A DNA stretch of 64,000 nucleotides, taken from the NCBI RefSeq assembly GCF_005796225.1, contig NZ_VAHO01000001.1:248001-312000 (forward strand), read 5' to 3'. Below the pieces are notes generated by a model that ran no database searches, was not told the origin of the DNA, and saw only the letters and a list, made by a program, of their open reading frames with translations. The position numbers and the translations under genes were made by a program. The stretch comes from Pseudarthrobacter sp. NamE5. Lineage in GTDB: Bacteria > Actinomycetota > Actinomycetes > Actinomycetales > Micrococcaceae. Of the stretch, positions 1 through 10,447 are shown in pieces. How positions within the stretch are numbered: position 1 is the first letter of the stretch; every line of letters starts with the position of its first letter.

Positions 1-69
1 CGCGACGCGGGCCAGCCCGGGCTGCGCGGTCAAAGCGCCACCAGGGTGGGAAGGATAAGCATGGGGTGC

Positions 70-1223
<1,154 letters not shown>

Positions 1224-1227
<4 letters not shown>

Positions 1228-2915
1228 GCCGGGACCTTTCCAGAGGTTTCAACACTTCGGGCCTGCCGGACCAGGACCAGGACGGGGAGGATGGCCGCTG
1301 CCACGATCACCAGCGCAGGCAGCGACGCCTTCTCCCAGAAGTTCTCGCGTGCCAGCTCATAGACCCACACGGACGCCGTCGTAAACCCGAAGGGCCGCAG
1401 CAGCAGCACGATGGGCAGCTCCTTGACGGCGTCGATCGCCACCAGCATCAGGGCCACCGCGATCCCGGACCTGGCCAGGGGTACGTGCACCCGTGCGAGG
1501 ATCCGGCGGGGCGCGGCGCCCAGGCTCAGGGCGGAGAAGGTTAGGGTCATCGGAATTTTCGCGAAGCTGGAGTCCACTGCCTGGTAGGCCGGCGCCAGGA
1601 ACCGGATGACGTAGGCGTACAGAATGCCGAGCACCGAACCGGTGATGAGCAGTCCGGTGCCGCCGGGAACACCTGCCGCTTCCAAGGCGTCATCCAGGGC
1701 AGCAAAGGAGATCAGCACGCCGATGCCCACCACGGCACCCGGCACGGCGTAACCGAACGTGGTCAGTTGTGCCGCAGAGGACACGAACCTTCCCCCGCTC
1801 AGCCGGACTCCGTGTCCCACCGCCACGGCGATGAGCACGCAGGCAGCGGCGGTGACTGCCGCCACCAGGAGCGTGTTGACGATGTACTCGCCAAAGCGGG
1901 GGTCGGCGAGGAACCCGGGGTTCCTGGCAGCTCCCCCGGCCGCCCATGCCAGCAGCTGGATTACGGGAATAAGGAAGCCCGTGCTGACAGCCGCCGCACA
2001 AAGAGCGGCAGCTCCCCAGCCGCGGCCGCCGTCGAGCCGTTGCGGCTGCAGGCCCTGCCCCCGGCCGCCTTGCCGATGGTAGCGGGCCCGGCCGCGGAGG
2101 GCCCGCTCGCCCGCCAGCACGGCGACGGCGAACAGCAGCACCAGCACGGCCAGCTGGGTTGCGGCATGGAAGTTGAAGGTGCCCTTCCAGACCAGGTAGA
2201 CGCCCACGGAAACGGTCTGGACGTTGAAGTATTGCACCGTGGCGAAGTCGGTCAGAGTTTCCATCATCACCAGGGACATGCCCGCGGCCAGGGACGGCCG
2301 GGCCAGCGGCAGCAGGACGCGGCGCAATGCCCGGCCCCTTCCCGCGCCCAGGGTCCGTGCGGCGTCGTAGGTGCCGGCCGTGTGCTCAATCAGCGCGGTT
2401 CGTGCCAGGAGGTAAACGTAGGGGTAGAGGGACAGCGACATCACCAGGATCGCGCCTGGCAGCGAACGGACTTCGGGCACCCACACATCGGCGCCGAAGG
2501 CCGTGCGCAGGACTGACTGCACCGGCCCGGAGACGTCGAACACGGAGAGGAAAACGAACCCCAGAATATAGGCGGGTACGGCCAGGGGAAGGACCAGCAG
2601 CCAGACGAAGACATTGCGCAGGGGAAAGCGGTAGGCGGTCACCAGCCAGGCCAGGCCGCCCCCCACCAGCAGCGAGCCCGCGGCCACGCCGAGCATCAGC
2701 AGCAGGGTGGTGAGCACCATCCCGGGAAGATCCCGCGGCGGGGCCGTGCTGCCCAGGCTGCCAAGCCCGTCAAGGATCACCGCCAGCACGGGCATGGCAA
2801 CCACCACGGCCACCAGGACAACGAGGGCGGACCAGGCGGGGCGGCCGGCACCGGCCGACCGGCGGGGACGGCGGTCCGGCGTCCCCGCTTCAGCGAGGAC
2901 GGCCGTTTCGGTCAC
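1224..2915 (-). CDS. fbpB: Iron(III) ABC transporter permease (FbpB-like, fused two-domain)
   Basis: Membrane permease for ferric iron. At 563 residues it has the usual FbpB length and holds two tandem permease domains, each with about six hydrophobic segments and an EAA-type cytoplasmic loop: DAARTLGAGRGRALRRVLLP in the first half and a loop ending ILARVHVPLARSGIA in the second. The N-terminus is Arg-rich and cytoplasmic. It overlaps fbpA upstream and fbpC downstream by 4 bp each, which indicates one transcript. Because both domains sit in one chain, the complex would need one copy of this protein plus two ATPases. The assignment to iron rests on the neighbours and on the iron-box upstream of fbpA. 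Confidence 0.92.
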
Positions 2916-3934
2916 TTGTATCCGGCCTCGGCGAGCAGGTCGACGGCCTCGGCGTTGAGGTCACCATAGGCTTCAGCGTTCAGCGGCATCCGTTTGAACT
3001 CACCGAAGCCCGCAATGACCGGCTCGGGTTGTGCGGCCGGGTTGACCGGGAACTCGTGGTTGGCGTCAACGAAGGCGTTCTGCCCCTTGGTGGCCAGCCA
3101 TTCGACGAGCTGCTGCGCTTCCCCGGCGTTGTCCGAGCCTGCCACCACACCGGCGCCGGAGATGTTGACGTGTGTCCCGGCGCCTTCCTGGCTGGCCCAG
3201 TAAAGGTCCACCTTGAAGTCCGGCTTCTCCTCGAGGGTACGGGCCAGGTAGTAGTGGTTGTTGATTCCGACGTCGCAGGTTCCTGCGTCGATGGCTTCGA
3301 GCAGCAGCACATCGTTGCTCATGATCTGCACGTCATTGGCCACCCAGCCCTTGGCGATTTCCAGAGCTTTCTCCCGGCCGTGAAGGTCGATCAGGCTCGC
3401 AACGAGGGACTGGGTGTAGGAAGAGGTGGCGTCGCGCATGCAGAGACGGCCCTTCCACTTGGGGTCGGCCAGGCCGGCATAGGTGTCCGCAGCGTCAAAC
3501 TCGGCGGGGTCAACCTTGTCCGGGTTGTAGGTGATGGTGCGGGCACGCATGGCCAGGCCGTACCAGCGGCCTTCCGCGTCACGCAGGTCCTCCGGTACTG
3601 CTTCCTTGAGGACTGACGAATCGACGGCGGCAAGTTCGTCCTGGCGCGCGGCGTTCCACAGATTGCCGGCGTCCACGGTCATGAAGACATCCGCAGGGGT
3701 GTCCTCTCCCTCCGCCTTGAGCCGTTCGAGGAGCTCGGCGTCATCCCCGCTGATGAACTCCACCGTAATGCCGGTCTCGTCCGTGAACTGGCCGAAGGCG
3801 CCCTCCAGGTCGTAATGGCGTGCTGAATAGATCTGCAGGTCGGCGGGCTGTCCACCGATGATGCCGCAGCCGGTCAGGGCGGCCGTAAGGGCGGTCAGGC
3901 CTGCAGCGGCAGCAATCAAGGGACGAGGGCGCAC
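2912..3934 (-). CDS. fbpA: Iron(III) ABC transporter substrate-binding lipoprotein (FbpA-like)
   Basis: Extracellular lipoprotein that captures Fe3+ for the permease. The GTG start is followed by a 22-residue signal peptide ending in the lipobox LTGC, so Cys23 would be lipidated. The mature part (about 318 residues) is a type II periplasmic-binding fold similar to FbpA/FutA, with LQIYSARHYD near the start and GINNHYYLARTLEE, where FbpA-type proteins place the two adjacent metal-binding tyrosines (YY). It is the first gene of the operon and overlaps the permease by 4 bp. An IdeR/DtxR-like box lies about 50 bp upstream, which suggests repression under iron sufficiency. Confidence 0.93.
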   Translation of the reverse strand: MRPRPLIAAAAGLTALTAALTGCGIIGGQPADLQIYSARHYDLEGAFGQFTDETGITVEFISGDDAELLERLKAEGEDTPADVFMTVDAGNLWNAARQDELAAVDSSVLKEAVPEDLRDAEGRWYGLAMRARTITYNPDKVDPAEFDAADTYAGLADPKWKGRLCMRDATSSYTQSLVASLIDLHGREKALEIAKGWVANDVQIMSNDVLLLEAIDAGTCDVGINNHYYLARTLEEKPDFKVDLYWASQEGAGTHVNISGAGVVAGSDNAGEAQQLVEWLATKGQNAFVDANHEFPVNPAAQPEPVIAGFGEFKRMPLNAEAYGDLNAEAVDLLAEAGYK

Positions 3935-3982
3935 AGGGGGCTCTTCTCACACGGGCGGTACTGCGACCGCATGCTAATTTGG

Positions 3983-4001
3983 CAAGGAAAGCCTAACTTA
4001 A
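3983..4001 (-). promoter_or_regulatory. IdeR/DtxR-type iron box upstream of fbpA
   Basis: On the minus strand these 19 bp read TTAAGTTAGGCTTTCCTTG. They match the classical DtxR/IdeR consensus TTAGGTTAGGCTAACCTAA at 14 of 19 positions, with the left half almost perfect. The site lies 49 bp upstream of the fbpA start codon, where a bound repressor would cover the promoter. The match is direct; binding by an iron-dependent regulator is inferred. Confidence 0.75.
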
Positions 4002-4111
4002 TTACCGGCGACGCCTGAAACTATGAACCGGCGTGACAGCGCCTTCGTGAGCACGCCTACAGATACTGCCGGATAGGCTCGGAAGTGTAACGGCGTTCAG
4101 AGGGGGTCACG

Positions 4112-5710
4112 ATGACCAGCACCACCCGGCCAGGACCGATGCCGGCAACACAACCGCCATGGCCCCTGGCTCCGTCGCATCTTTCCGGCCTGGTGGCCAG
4201 CGCACCCGGACGGCCCCTGCAGGCATCCTTTTCTCCGGTGGACCGCGGCCTCATTGGCGAAGTCCCTGTCTGCACCCCCGAAGATGTCGCCGCCGCCACT
4301 GCCACTGCCCGGGCAGCCCAGCGGCAGTGGGCCGCCGTTCCGCTCCGGCAGCGCCGCGCCGTCGTCGGACGGTTCCACGCACTGCTCCTGCAGCGCGAGG
4401 AGGACATCCTAAACCTGGTGCAGGCCGAGAGCGGCAAGTCGCGGCTCAACGCGTTCGAGGAACTGGCGGACGCCGCCCTGACCGCGGCCTACTACCGGCG
4501 CACCGCCGAACGCTTCCTGCGCCCTGTCCGCCGCACGGGGGCCGCGCCCGGCCTCACCAGGACCACGGAGCACCGGCTCCCCAAGGGCGTGGTGGGAATC
4601 ATCAGCCCGTGGAACTACCCCCTGACCCTTGCCGTCTCGGACGCGATCCCCGCGCTGCTGGCGGGCAACGCCGTGGTCCTGAAACCCGATTCGCAGACGC
4701 CCTTCACCGCGCTGATGGCCCTGGAACTGCTGCGGGAGGCCGGACTGCCGCAGGACGTGTTCCAGATTGTCACCGGGGACGGGCCCGTGCTGGGTCCGGC
4801 GATGGTTGCCGGCGTGGATTTCCTGATGTTCACCGGCTCCTCCGAGACGGGAAAGATCGTGGCGCGGCAGTGCGCCGAGCGGCTGATCGGTTTTTCGGGT
4901 GAGCTTGGCGGCAAGAACGCCACCGTGGTCCTGGCGGACGCGGACCTGGCGAAGGCTGCACGGGGTGCTGCGCAGGGCTGTTTCTCCAACTCCGGGCAGC
5001 TCTGCATCAGCATGGAACGGATCTACGTGCACGGCGACGTCTTCGAGGATTTCCTGGCCGCATTCACCGCACGCGTGAATGCCCTGCGCCTCGGTACCGG
5101 TCCAGGCTGGGAGGTCGACATGGGATCGCTCACGGGCCAAAGGCAGCTGGCACGGGTGTCCGAGCACGTCGAGGACGCGTTGTCGAAGGGGGCAACCCTT
5201 ATTGCAGGCGGCCGCCACCGGCCGGACCTGGGCCCGTACTTCTACGAACCCACCGTCCTCACCGGCGTGACCGAGGAAATGCTCGTGGCCCGGGAGGAAA
5301 CGTTCGGCCCCGTGGTGTCCGTCTACCGGGTGGAGGACGACGAGGAAGCCGTGGAACGTGCCAACGACTCCCGCTACGGACTCAATGCCAGCGTCTGGTC
5401 AGCCCGGCGCGGGGAATCGGTGGCCCGCCGCCTGATGGCCGGGACGGTCAACATCAATGATGGCTACTCCGCTGCCTGGGCATCCCATGATGCCCCGATG
5501 GGCGGAATGAAGGACTCCGGGGTGGGGCGGCGCCACGGCAGGGAGGGCATCCTCAAGTACACCGAAACCCAAACAGTGGCCGTGCAGCGGCTCGTCCCGG
5601 TGGGGCCACCGCCCGGCATGGCCAACGAGAGGTACACCAGGCTGGTCAAGGGAGCGCTCAGGCTGGTCAAGGGAGCGCTCAGGCTGATCGGGCGGCGGAC
5701 CGGTTCCTAG
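4112..5710 (+). CDS. gabD2: Succinate-semialdehyde dehydrogenase-like aldehyde dehydrogenase
   Basis: NAD(P)-dependent oxidation of an aldehyde, most likely succinic semialdehyde to succinate in the GABA shunt. The 532-residue protein has the cofactor motif GVVGIISPWNYPL, the ELGGKN motif with the general-base Glu264, and catalytic Cys298 in NSGQLCIS. The GabD2 (NADP) group is the best fit, but the precise substrate is not proven. The ATG follows a GAGGGGG ribosome-binding site. The last 25 residues are an Arg/Lys/Leu-rich tail created by a 21-bp tandem duplication. The gene is divergent from fbpA, and its stop codon overlaps that of the convergent ribokinase in the palindrome CTAG. Confidence 0.88.
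   Translation: MTSTTRPGPMPATQPPWPLAPSHLSGLVASAPGRPLQASFSPVDRGLIGEVPVCTPEDVAAATATARAAQRQWAAVPLRQRRAVVGRFHALLLQREEDILNLVQAESGKSRLNAFEELADAALTAAYYRRTAERFLRPVRRTGAAPGLTRTTEHRLPKGVVGIISPWNYPLTLAVSDAIPALLAGNAVVLKPDSQTPFTALMALELLREAGLPQDVFQIVTGDGPVLGPAMVAGVDFLMFTGSSETGKIVARQCAERLIGFSGELGGKNATVVLADADLAKAARGAAQGCFSNSGQLCISMERIYVHGDVFEDFLAAFTARVNALRLGTGPGWEVDMGSLTGQRQLARVSEHVEDALSKGATLIAGGRHRPDLGPYFYEPTVLTGVTEEMLVAREETFGPVVSVYRVEDDEEAVERANDSRYGLNASVWSARRGESVARRLMAGTVNINDGYSAAWASHDAPMGGMKDSGVGRRHGREGILKYTETQTVAVQRLVPVGPPPGMANERYTRLVKGALRLVKGALRLIGRRTGS
5639..5680 (+). repeat. Exact 21-bp tandem duplication at the 3' end of gabD2
   Basis: Two perfect adjacent 21-bp copies occupy 5639-5659 and 5660-5680, and a third partial copy starts at 5681. 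They stay in frame and encode the heptapeptide RLVKGAL twice near the C-terminus of the dehydrogenase. An in-frame slippage duplication is the simplest explanation. Confidence 0.9.
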
Positions 5711-6687
5711 GCCCGCAGGCGCCGTTCGACGTCGGCCGCTTCCGGATAGGCGGCCTGGGTGCCCTTCCGGGTAGTGGCCAGTGCCGCCGCCACCGACGCG
5801 AAGGCGGCAGCGTCCGCCAGGGCGTCCCCGGCGGCAAGGCGGACGGCAACGGCTCCGGTGAAGGCGTCACCTGCCCCGGTGGTGTCCACCGCTTTAACCT
5901 GGCTGGGTGCAATCCGGGTGATCCGGGAACCCGCCGGAGCCAGCGAATCCAGCACCACTGAGCCCTGTGACCCCAGCGTCACCAGGACCTGCCGGATCCC
6001 CCGCTCCGCAAACCGCACCCGGACCTGCTCCCACTCCTCGTCAGGCGCACCGGAGACGGGAACGGCCGCCCCTTCACCGAGGAACAGCGCTGCCTCGTGC
6101 GCATTGACCAGCAGGACGTCGGTGAGGACGGTGAGTTCCTCCGGCACCTCCGCATACGGCGAGAGGTTCAGCAGAACTGTGGCGCCGGCGTCGTGCCCTC
6201 CGCGGGCGGCGGCCAGCACGGTCTGCATGCCCACCTCCAGGCAGAGGCACACGACGGCGGCATGCTCCATCACGTCCGACGCCTCCGCCACGTCCGCCGG
6301 GGACAGGGTCCCGTTGGCGCCGGCGGAAATGATGATGTTGTTCTCGCCGTTGGCGTCCACGGCGATGACGGCCACGCCCGTTGGCTCATGCGACTCCCGG
6401 ACGTGCCCCACGTCCACCCCGGCCCGTGCCGCGGAGGAGAGCAGCATGTCGCCGTTGGGGTCGTCGCCCACGGCGCCCACCAGGCTGACCTTCCCGCCGA
6501 GCAGGCTGGCGGCCACGGCCTGGTTGGCGCTCTTGCCGCCGGGGTTCACGGCGAACCCGTTGCCGTGCACCGTCTCACCGGGCAGCGGGAGTCGTTCGCA
6601 GTAGATGGTGAGGTCCGCGTTCAGGGAGCCGACGACGACGATCCGGCCCGGCCGCTCCTGCCCGCCTTGGAGCATGGCGGCATTCAC
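5707..6687 (-). CDS. rbsK: Ribokinase
   Basis: PfkB-family kinase that converts ribose to ribose 5-phosphate. At 326 residues it shows the N-terminal substrate signature (GGKSANQAVAASLLGG) and the C-terminal signature DTTGAGDAFTGA with the catalytic Asp. The start overlaps the MFS gene stop by 4 bp (ATGA). It is the last gene of the operon nucleoside hydrolase - MFS transporter - ribokinase, so it would phosphorylate ribose released from imported nucleosides. Its stop codon overlaps that of gabD2 on the opposite strand. Confidence 0.92.
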   Translation of the reverse strand: MNAAMLQGGQERPGRIVVVGSLNADLTIYCERLPLPGETVHGNGFAVNPGGKSANQAVAASLLGGKVSLVGAVGDDPNGDMLLSSAARAGVDVGHVRESHEPTGVAVIAVDANGENNIIISAGANGTLSPADVAEASDVMEHAAVVCLCLEVGMQTVLAAARGGHDAGATVLLNLSPYAEVPEELTVLTDVLLVNAHEAALFLGEGAAVPVSGAPDEEWEQVRVRFAERGIRQVLVTLGSQGSVVLDSLAPAGSRITRIAPSQVKAVDTTGAGDAFTGAVAVRLAAGDALADAAAFASVAAALATTRKGTQAAYPEAADVERRLRA

Positions 6688-8108
6688 CCGGCCACCTCGG
6701 CTTCGACAGGCTTGGGGATCAGCAGTGAGGCGGCGAACGCTGCCACGGTGAGGGCAAGGCCGACGACCACGACGGTCAGGTAGGAGGCCTTCGCGTCGCC
6801 GAGGGATGCCGTCGCCACCAGCACGGCGGGCAGGACCAGGAAGCTCAGTCCGGCACCCAGGTTGAACGCCCCGGCATTCATGCCGGGCAGGAAGCCGGGG
6901 TTTCCCGCCGGCGAGAGGACAACGCCGAGTCCGTTGAGCATGATGTTGACCGTACCGGCGTACATGATGCCCAGCAAGACCGTGCCGGCAACCATCATGG
7001 GCAGGCTGTCCAGGCCGAAGGCTGCGATGACGGCGAGTGCGGCGACGCTGCCCAGGAGGCCGATCCGCAGCACCTTCGTGTAGCCGAGGACGGGGGCGAG
7101 CCTGCCGCTCAGCGGTCCCACCAGCCAGCCGAGCAGGGCGTACGGGGTGAGGATGATCAACGACATTTCGGTGGGGCCCACGCCGAAGCCGTCGGCTGCC
7201 TGGACATAGGCGGGAACGATGCCGTTGATCACGGCGAAGATGCCGGTCATGGTCAGGGTGGTGGTCAGCAGCGGCGCCCAGGTGGAGCGCTGGCGCAGGT
7301 GCACGATTTCCACCATCGGCTGCGCGGCGCGCTTTTCCGTCCGCCAGAAGGCGGCGAAGGCTACGGCGGACACGGCCACCAGGACGAGGCTCAGCATGAG
7401 GGTCCGGGAGGAGAATCCGCCCACCAGCTTGGCCCCTTCATTGAGCGCGGTCAGGAGGGCTCCGACGGCCACGACAATGAAGAACACGCCGGTCCAGTCC
7501 ATGCGGGTGCCGGCACCCGGCTTGCTCTCGGCGGCCAGGAAGCCAATCAGGGCGGTGGCGACGGCGGCGAAAACCACCATGAGCCAGAAGATGCTGCGGA
7601 AGCCGAAGTGCTCGGCAAGGTAGCCGCCCACGAAGGAATCGACGCCTGCCACCCCGCCGTTGACGGCGGTGATGAGGCCCATCAGCGTGCCGTACTTGCG
7701 CGGGTTGCTGACCGCGGAGCGCAGCATGATCAGGCAGAGCGGAACGGTGGGGCCGCTGACGCCCTGGATGATGCGCCCCACGAAGAGCCAGGTGACGTCC
7801 GGGGCAAGGGCGGCAATCACCGAGCCGGCGCCCATTAGCACCATCATGCCCACGAGGACCTTCTTCCGGCCGATGATGTCGCTTAGGCGGGGCAGGAACA
7901 GGGAGAACAGGGCGGCCGCGGTGAAGAACCAGGTCTGGGACAGTCCGATGACGGCCTGGTCGGTCTTCAGTTCCTCACCCATGGTGACCAGGGCGGGGCT
8001 GAGCATGGAGGCATTGAGCTGGAAGGCCACGCAGGCTGCCAGCAGGGCGGTCATCAGGGCGGTGACATTGCCCCGGCCGGCCTTGGTTTCAGTAGCGGTG
8101 GCAGACAT
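6684..8108 (-). CDS. MFS transporter, probable nucleoside uptake
   Basis: Integral membrane transporter of 474 residues with about 14 hydrophobic segments. Its MFS loop motif after the second helix is RLSDIIGRKKV, and the overall form resembles the DHA2/EmrB branch usually annotated as drug efflux. The position between a nucleoside hydrolase and a ribokinase, with a 1-bp overlap upstream (TAATG) and a 4-bp overlap downstream, suggests instead that it imports nucleosides. The substrate is inferred from context only. Expression should follow the LacI-type control of the operon. Confidence 0.88.
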   Translation of the reverse strand: MSATATETKAGRGNVTALMTALLAACVAFQLNASMLSPALVTMGEELKTDQAVIGLSQTWFFTAAALFSLFLPRLSDIIGRKKVLVGMMVLMGAGSVIAALAPDVTWLFVGRIIQGVSGPTVPLCLIMLRSAVSNPRKYGTLMGLITAVNGGVAGVDSFVGGYLAEHFGFRSIFWLMVVFAAVATALIGFLAAESKPGAGTRMDWTGVFFIVVAVGALLTALNEGAKLVGGFSSRTLMLSLVLVAVSAVAFAAFWRTEKRAAQPMVEIVHLRQRSTWAPLLTTTLTMTGIFAVINGIVPAYVQAADGFGVGPTEMSLIILTPYALLGWLVGPLSGRLAPVLGYTKVLRIGLLGSVAALAVIAAFGLDSLPMMVAGTVLLGIMYAGTVNIMLNGLGVVLSPAGNPGFLPGMNAGAFNLGAGLSFLVLPAVLVATASLGDAKASYLTVVVVGLALTVAAFAASLLIPKPVEAEVAG

Positions 8109-9172
8109 TACTTGACCCCTCCCACGGTGAGGTGGGCACTGTGCCGGCGCTCGACGTCGCCCGCGTTGCCGCTGTTGTTTGTGTCACCGCTGCCCGGCTC
8201 GCCGATCCGGACCAGCGCGTCGGTGACGAGGCTCCAGAACTTCTCGTGGTCAAGGTCCACGGCGACGCTGGTGTGGCAGTCCTCCGGTGCGGGGGCGCGG
8301 AAGTCGGCCACGGTCATGCCCAGGGTCAGTGCGCCCCGCAGTTCGATGTTGACGGGCACTTTTCGGGTGCTGACGATGCTGGGGTCGATCACGTAGGCCA
8401 CGGCGCAGGGATCGTGGACCGGCGGATGGTCAAAGCCCTGGGCGTCCTTGTAGGTGTGGGCGAAGAAGTCCATCAGTTCGGTGACGAACTTCGCCGGACC
8501 GGTGCCGATTGCGGCGATCTTTTCCACCACGTCCGGGGTGGCGAGCGCCTGGTGTGTCAGGTCCAGGCCCACCATGACCACGGGCCACTTTTCGTTGAAG
8601 ACGATGTGGGCGGCCTCGGGGTCGATGATGATGTTGAACTCGGCCACGGCGCTCCAGTTGCCCACGTGGTAGCCGCCGCCCATCAGGACCACTTCCTTGA
8701 CCCGCTCCACAATACGCGGCTCCTTGCGTGCGGCCAGGGCGATGTTGGTGAGGCCGGCGGTGGGAACCAGGGTGACGGTGCCGGGCTCGTGGGCCATCAC
8801 GGTGTCGATGATGAGGTCGACGGCGTGGCGCGGGTCCAGCCCGATGGTGGACGCGGGCAGGGGCGGACCGTCCATGCCGCTGTCGCCATGGATGTCCGGC
8901 GCGGTTTCGATATTGCGGACCAGGGGCCGGGGGCAGCCGGCGGCGAAGGGGACGCCGGTAATGCCGGCAATGGTGCCTACGGCCAGGGCGTTGCGGGTGA
9001 CTTTTTCGAGGGTCTGGTTGCCCACCACGGTTGTAACTGCCAGCAGATCGATAGTGGGGTTGCCGTGTGCGAGCAGCAGCGCCACGGCGTCGTCGTGCCC
9101 GGGGTCGCAGTCCAAAATGATCTTCCTGCGTTCAGCCGGCCGGCTGTTCTTGGGCTGGTGGTTTGGTTCCAC
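8108..9172 (-). CDS. Inosine/uridine-preferring nucleoside hydrolase
   Basis: Hydrolyses the N-glycosidic bond of ribonucleosides to ribose and free base. The N-terminal Ca2+-binding signature DCDPGHDDA is present, and the length of about 354 residues is normal for the IunH/RihA family. An ATG at 9190 is in frame, but the GTG at 9172 has a clear GGAGAA ribosome-binding site six bases upstream and is preferred here. It is the first gene of the nucleoside operon. A -35-like TTGACG lies inside the first LacI-type operator upstream, so the regulator could block the polymerase directly. Confidence 0.9.
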   Translation of the reverse strand: MEPNHQPKNSRPAERRKIILDCDPGHDDAVALLLAHGNPTIDLLAVTTVVGNQTLEKVTRNALAVGTIAGITGVPFAAGCPRPLVRNIETAPDIHGDSGMDGPPLPASTIGLDPRHAVDLIIDTVMAHEPGTVTLVPTAGLTNIALAARKEPRIVERVKEVVLMGGGYHVGNWSAVAEFNIIIDPEAAHIVFNEKWPVVMVGLDLTHQALATPDVVEKIAAIGTGPAKFVTELMDFFAHTYKDAQGFDHPPVHDPCAVAYVIDPSIVSTRKVPVNIELRGALTLGMTVADFRAPAPEDCHTSVAVDLDHEKFWSLVTDALVRIGEPGSGDTNNSGNAGDVERRHSAHLTVGGVK

Positions 9173-9256
9173 GATGGTTCTCCACGTCATTGGGGCCTGC
9201 GCGGGGGCAGGGGCTCAGTATTCCGGAAGTGATCTTGGCAGGGTTTTGTGGCCTAC

Positions 9257-9306
9257 GTCAAACGCTTGACGCCGCCTCGGCAGTCTCCCCACGTCAAACG
9301 CTTGAT
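9257..9306. promoter_or_regulatory. Pair of LacI-type operators between nucleoside operon and its regulator
   Basis: Two copies of GTCAAACGCTTGA occur at 9257-9270 and 9293-9306. Each contains the inverted half-sites TCAA and TTGA around a central ACGC, the usual form of LacI-family operators. They are 36 bp apart in the divergent region between the nucleoside hydrolase and the LacI-type gene. The first overlaps a probable -35 element of the operon. Binding by the neighbouring regulator is inferred. Confidence 0.75.
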
Positions 9307-9351
9307 GCCTTGCCCTCGCTGGCAGCTCGGGGCGGCGGCTAGGATCGAAGT

Positions 9352-10398
9352 ATGGATTCCGGAGAACAGCTGCAGCACCGGGCACGCCCGCGGCGCGTCA
9401 CGGCAGCCATGGTTGCTGACCGCGCCGGCGTTTCGGTGGCAACCGTCTCGCTGGTGGCCAACGGCAAGACGGCCGGCCGCGTCTCCGAGGACAACATCTT
9501 GCGGGTGCGCGAGGCCATCGCCGAGCTGGGCTATGTGGTGGACAGCATCGGCAGTTCGCTGGCCAGGGGCGTGAGCTCGATTGTGGTCATGGTGGCCCCG
9601 GACATCTCCAACCCGTTCTTCGCGAAGGTGATCGCCGGGGTGCGCGAGTCCCTGGGCCCCCAGTACCAGCTCCTGCTGTCAGTGACGGACGCAGGCGAGT
9701 TTCCCCAGGCCGACGACGTCCGGCGGCTGATGTCGCTGCGTCCGGCCGGGCTCCTGGTGGACGCACCCAACGCAGGCTTCCTCGAAGACCTTGCGTCGCC
9801 GTCACCCCTGGTGCTGCTGGATGCGCCCGGGCTGGAAGCGTATGCACCTTCGGTGAACCTGGACGTGGCAAGCGGCGCGCGCCAGCTGGCCGCGCACCTG
9901 GCGGAGGCCGGGCACCGGGAGGCGGCGTACGTGGACAGCGTCACCGGCACCGAAACCTTCGCCCTCCGCCGCCAAGCCTTCCTGGCGGAGGCCGCCGCCC
10001 GGGGCCTCAACGTGGGGGCGGACCGCATCATCAGCACCACGGTCGACGTCGGTTCGGCAGCTTCCGCCTTCGCCGGAACGTGGCCTGGGTGGCAGCGCGA
10101 GGGGGTGACCGCCGTCGTCTGCTGCACCGATACACATGCCTACGGCGTGCTCCAGGAAGCGCGCGTGGCCGGAGTGAAGATCCCGGACGAACTGGCGGTG
10201 GCCGGCTTCGATGACCTCCCCTACTCGGCCACCAGCAACCCCGGCCTCACCAGCGTCCACCTGCCCGCCACCCCGCTTGGCCTGAGGGCCGGTGAACAGC
10301 TGCGCCGCCTGATGGAGGGGAAACCGCTGGACAAGACGGCGGTCACGCTGGAGAGCTCACTGGTGGTGCGTGCCTCAACCGCTGCCGCCGCGGAATGA
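9352..10398 (+). CDS. LacI-family regulator of the nucleoside operon
   Basis: DNA-binding repressor of 348 residues. The N-terminal helix-turn-helix (VADRAGVSVATVSLVANG) is followed by a type I periplasmic-binding-like ligand domain. It faces the nucleoside operon across 180 bp that carry two identical operators, so nucleoside or ribose control is likely. A TAGGAT -10-like hexamer ends only 6 bp before the ATG and no good ribosome-binding site is seen, so the mRNA may be leaderless. Fewer than 50 bp separate it from the downstream alarmone synthetase. Confidence 0.9.
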   Translation: MDSGEQLQHRARPRRVTAAMVADRAGVSVATVSLVANGKTAGRVSEDNILRVREAIAELGYVVDSIGSSLARGVSSIVVMVAPDISNPFFAKVIAGVRESLGPQYQLLLSVTDAGEFPQADDVRRLMSLRPAGLLVDAPNAGFLEDLASPSPLVLLDAPGLEAYAPSVNLDVASGARQLAAHLAEAGHREAAYVDSVTGTETFALRRQAFLAEAAARGLNVGADRIISTTVDVGSAASAFAGTWPGWQREGVTAVVCCTDTHAYGVLQEARVAGVKIPDELAVAGFDDLPYSATSNPGLTSVHLPATPLGLRAGEQLRRLMEGKPLDKTAVTLESSLVVRASTAAAAE

Positions 10399-10447
10399 AG
10401 GCCCCGCCCGCCGTCGTTCTGTCAGTGCCCGGCCGTAAGCTGGGAGC

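Noticed and set aside
6684-8108. MFS protein as multidrug efflux pump
   Set aside because: The sequence type allows it, but tight overlap with nucleoside hydrolase and ribokinase makes nucleoside transport more likely.
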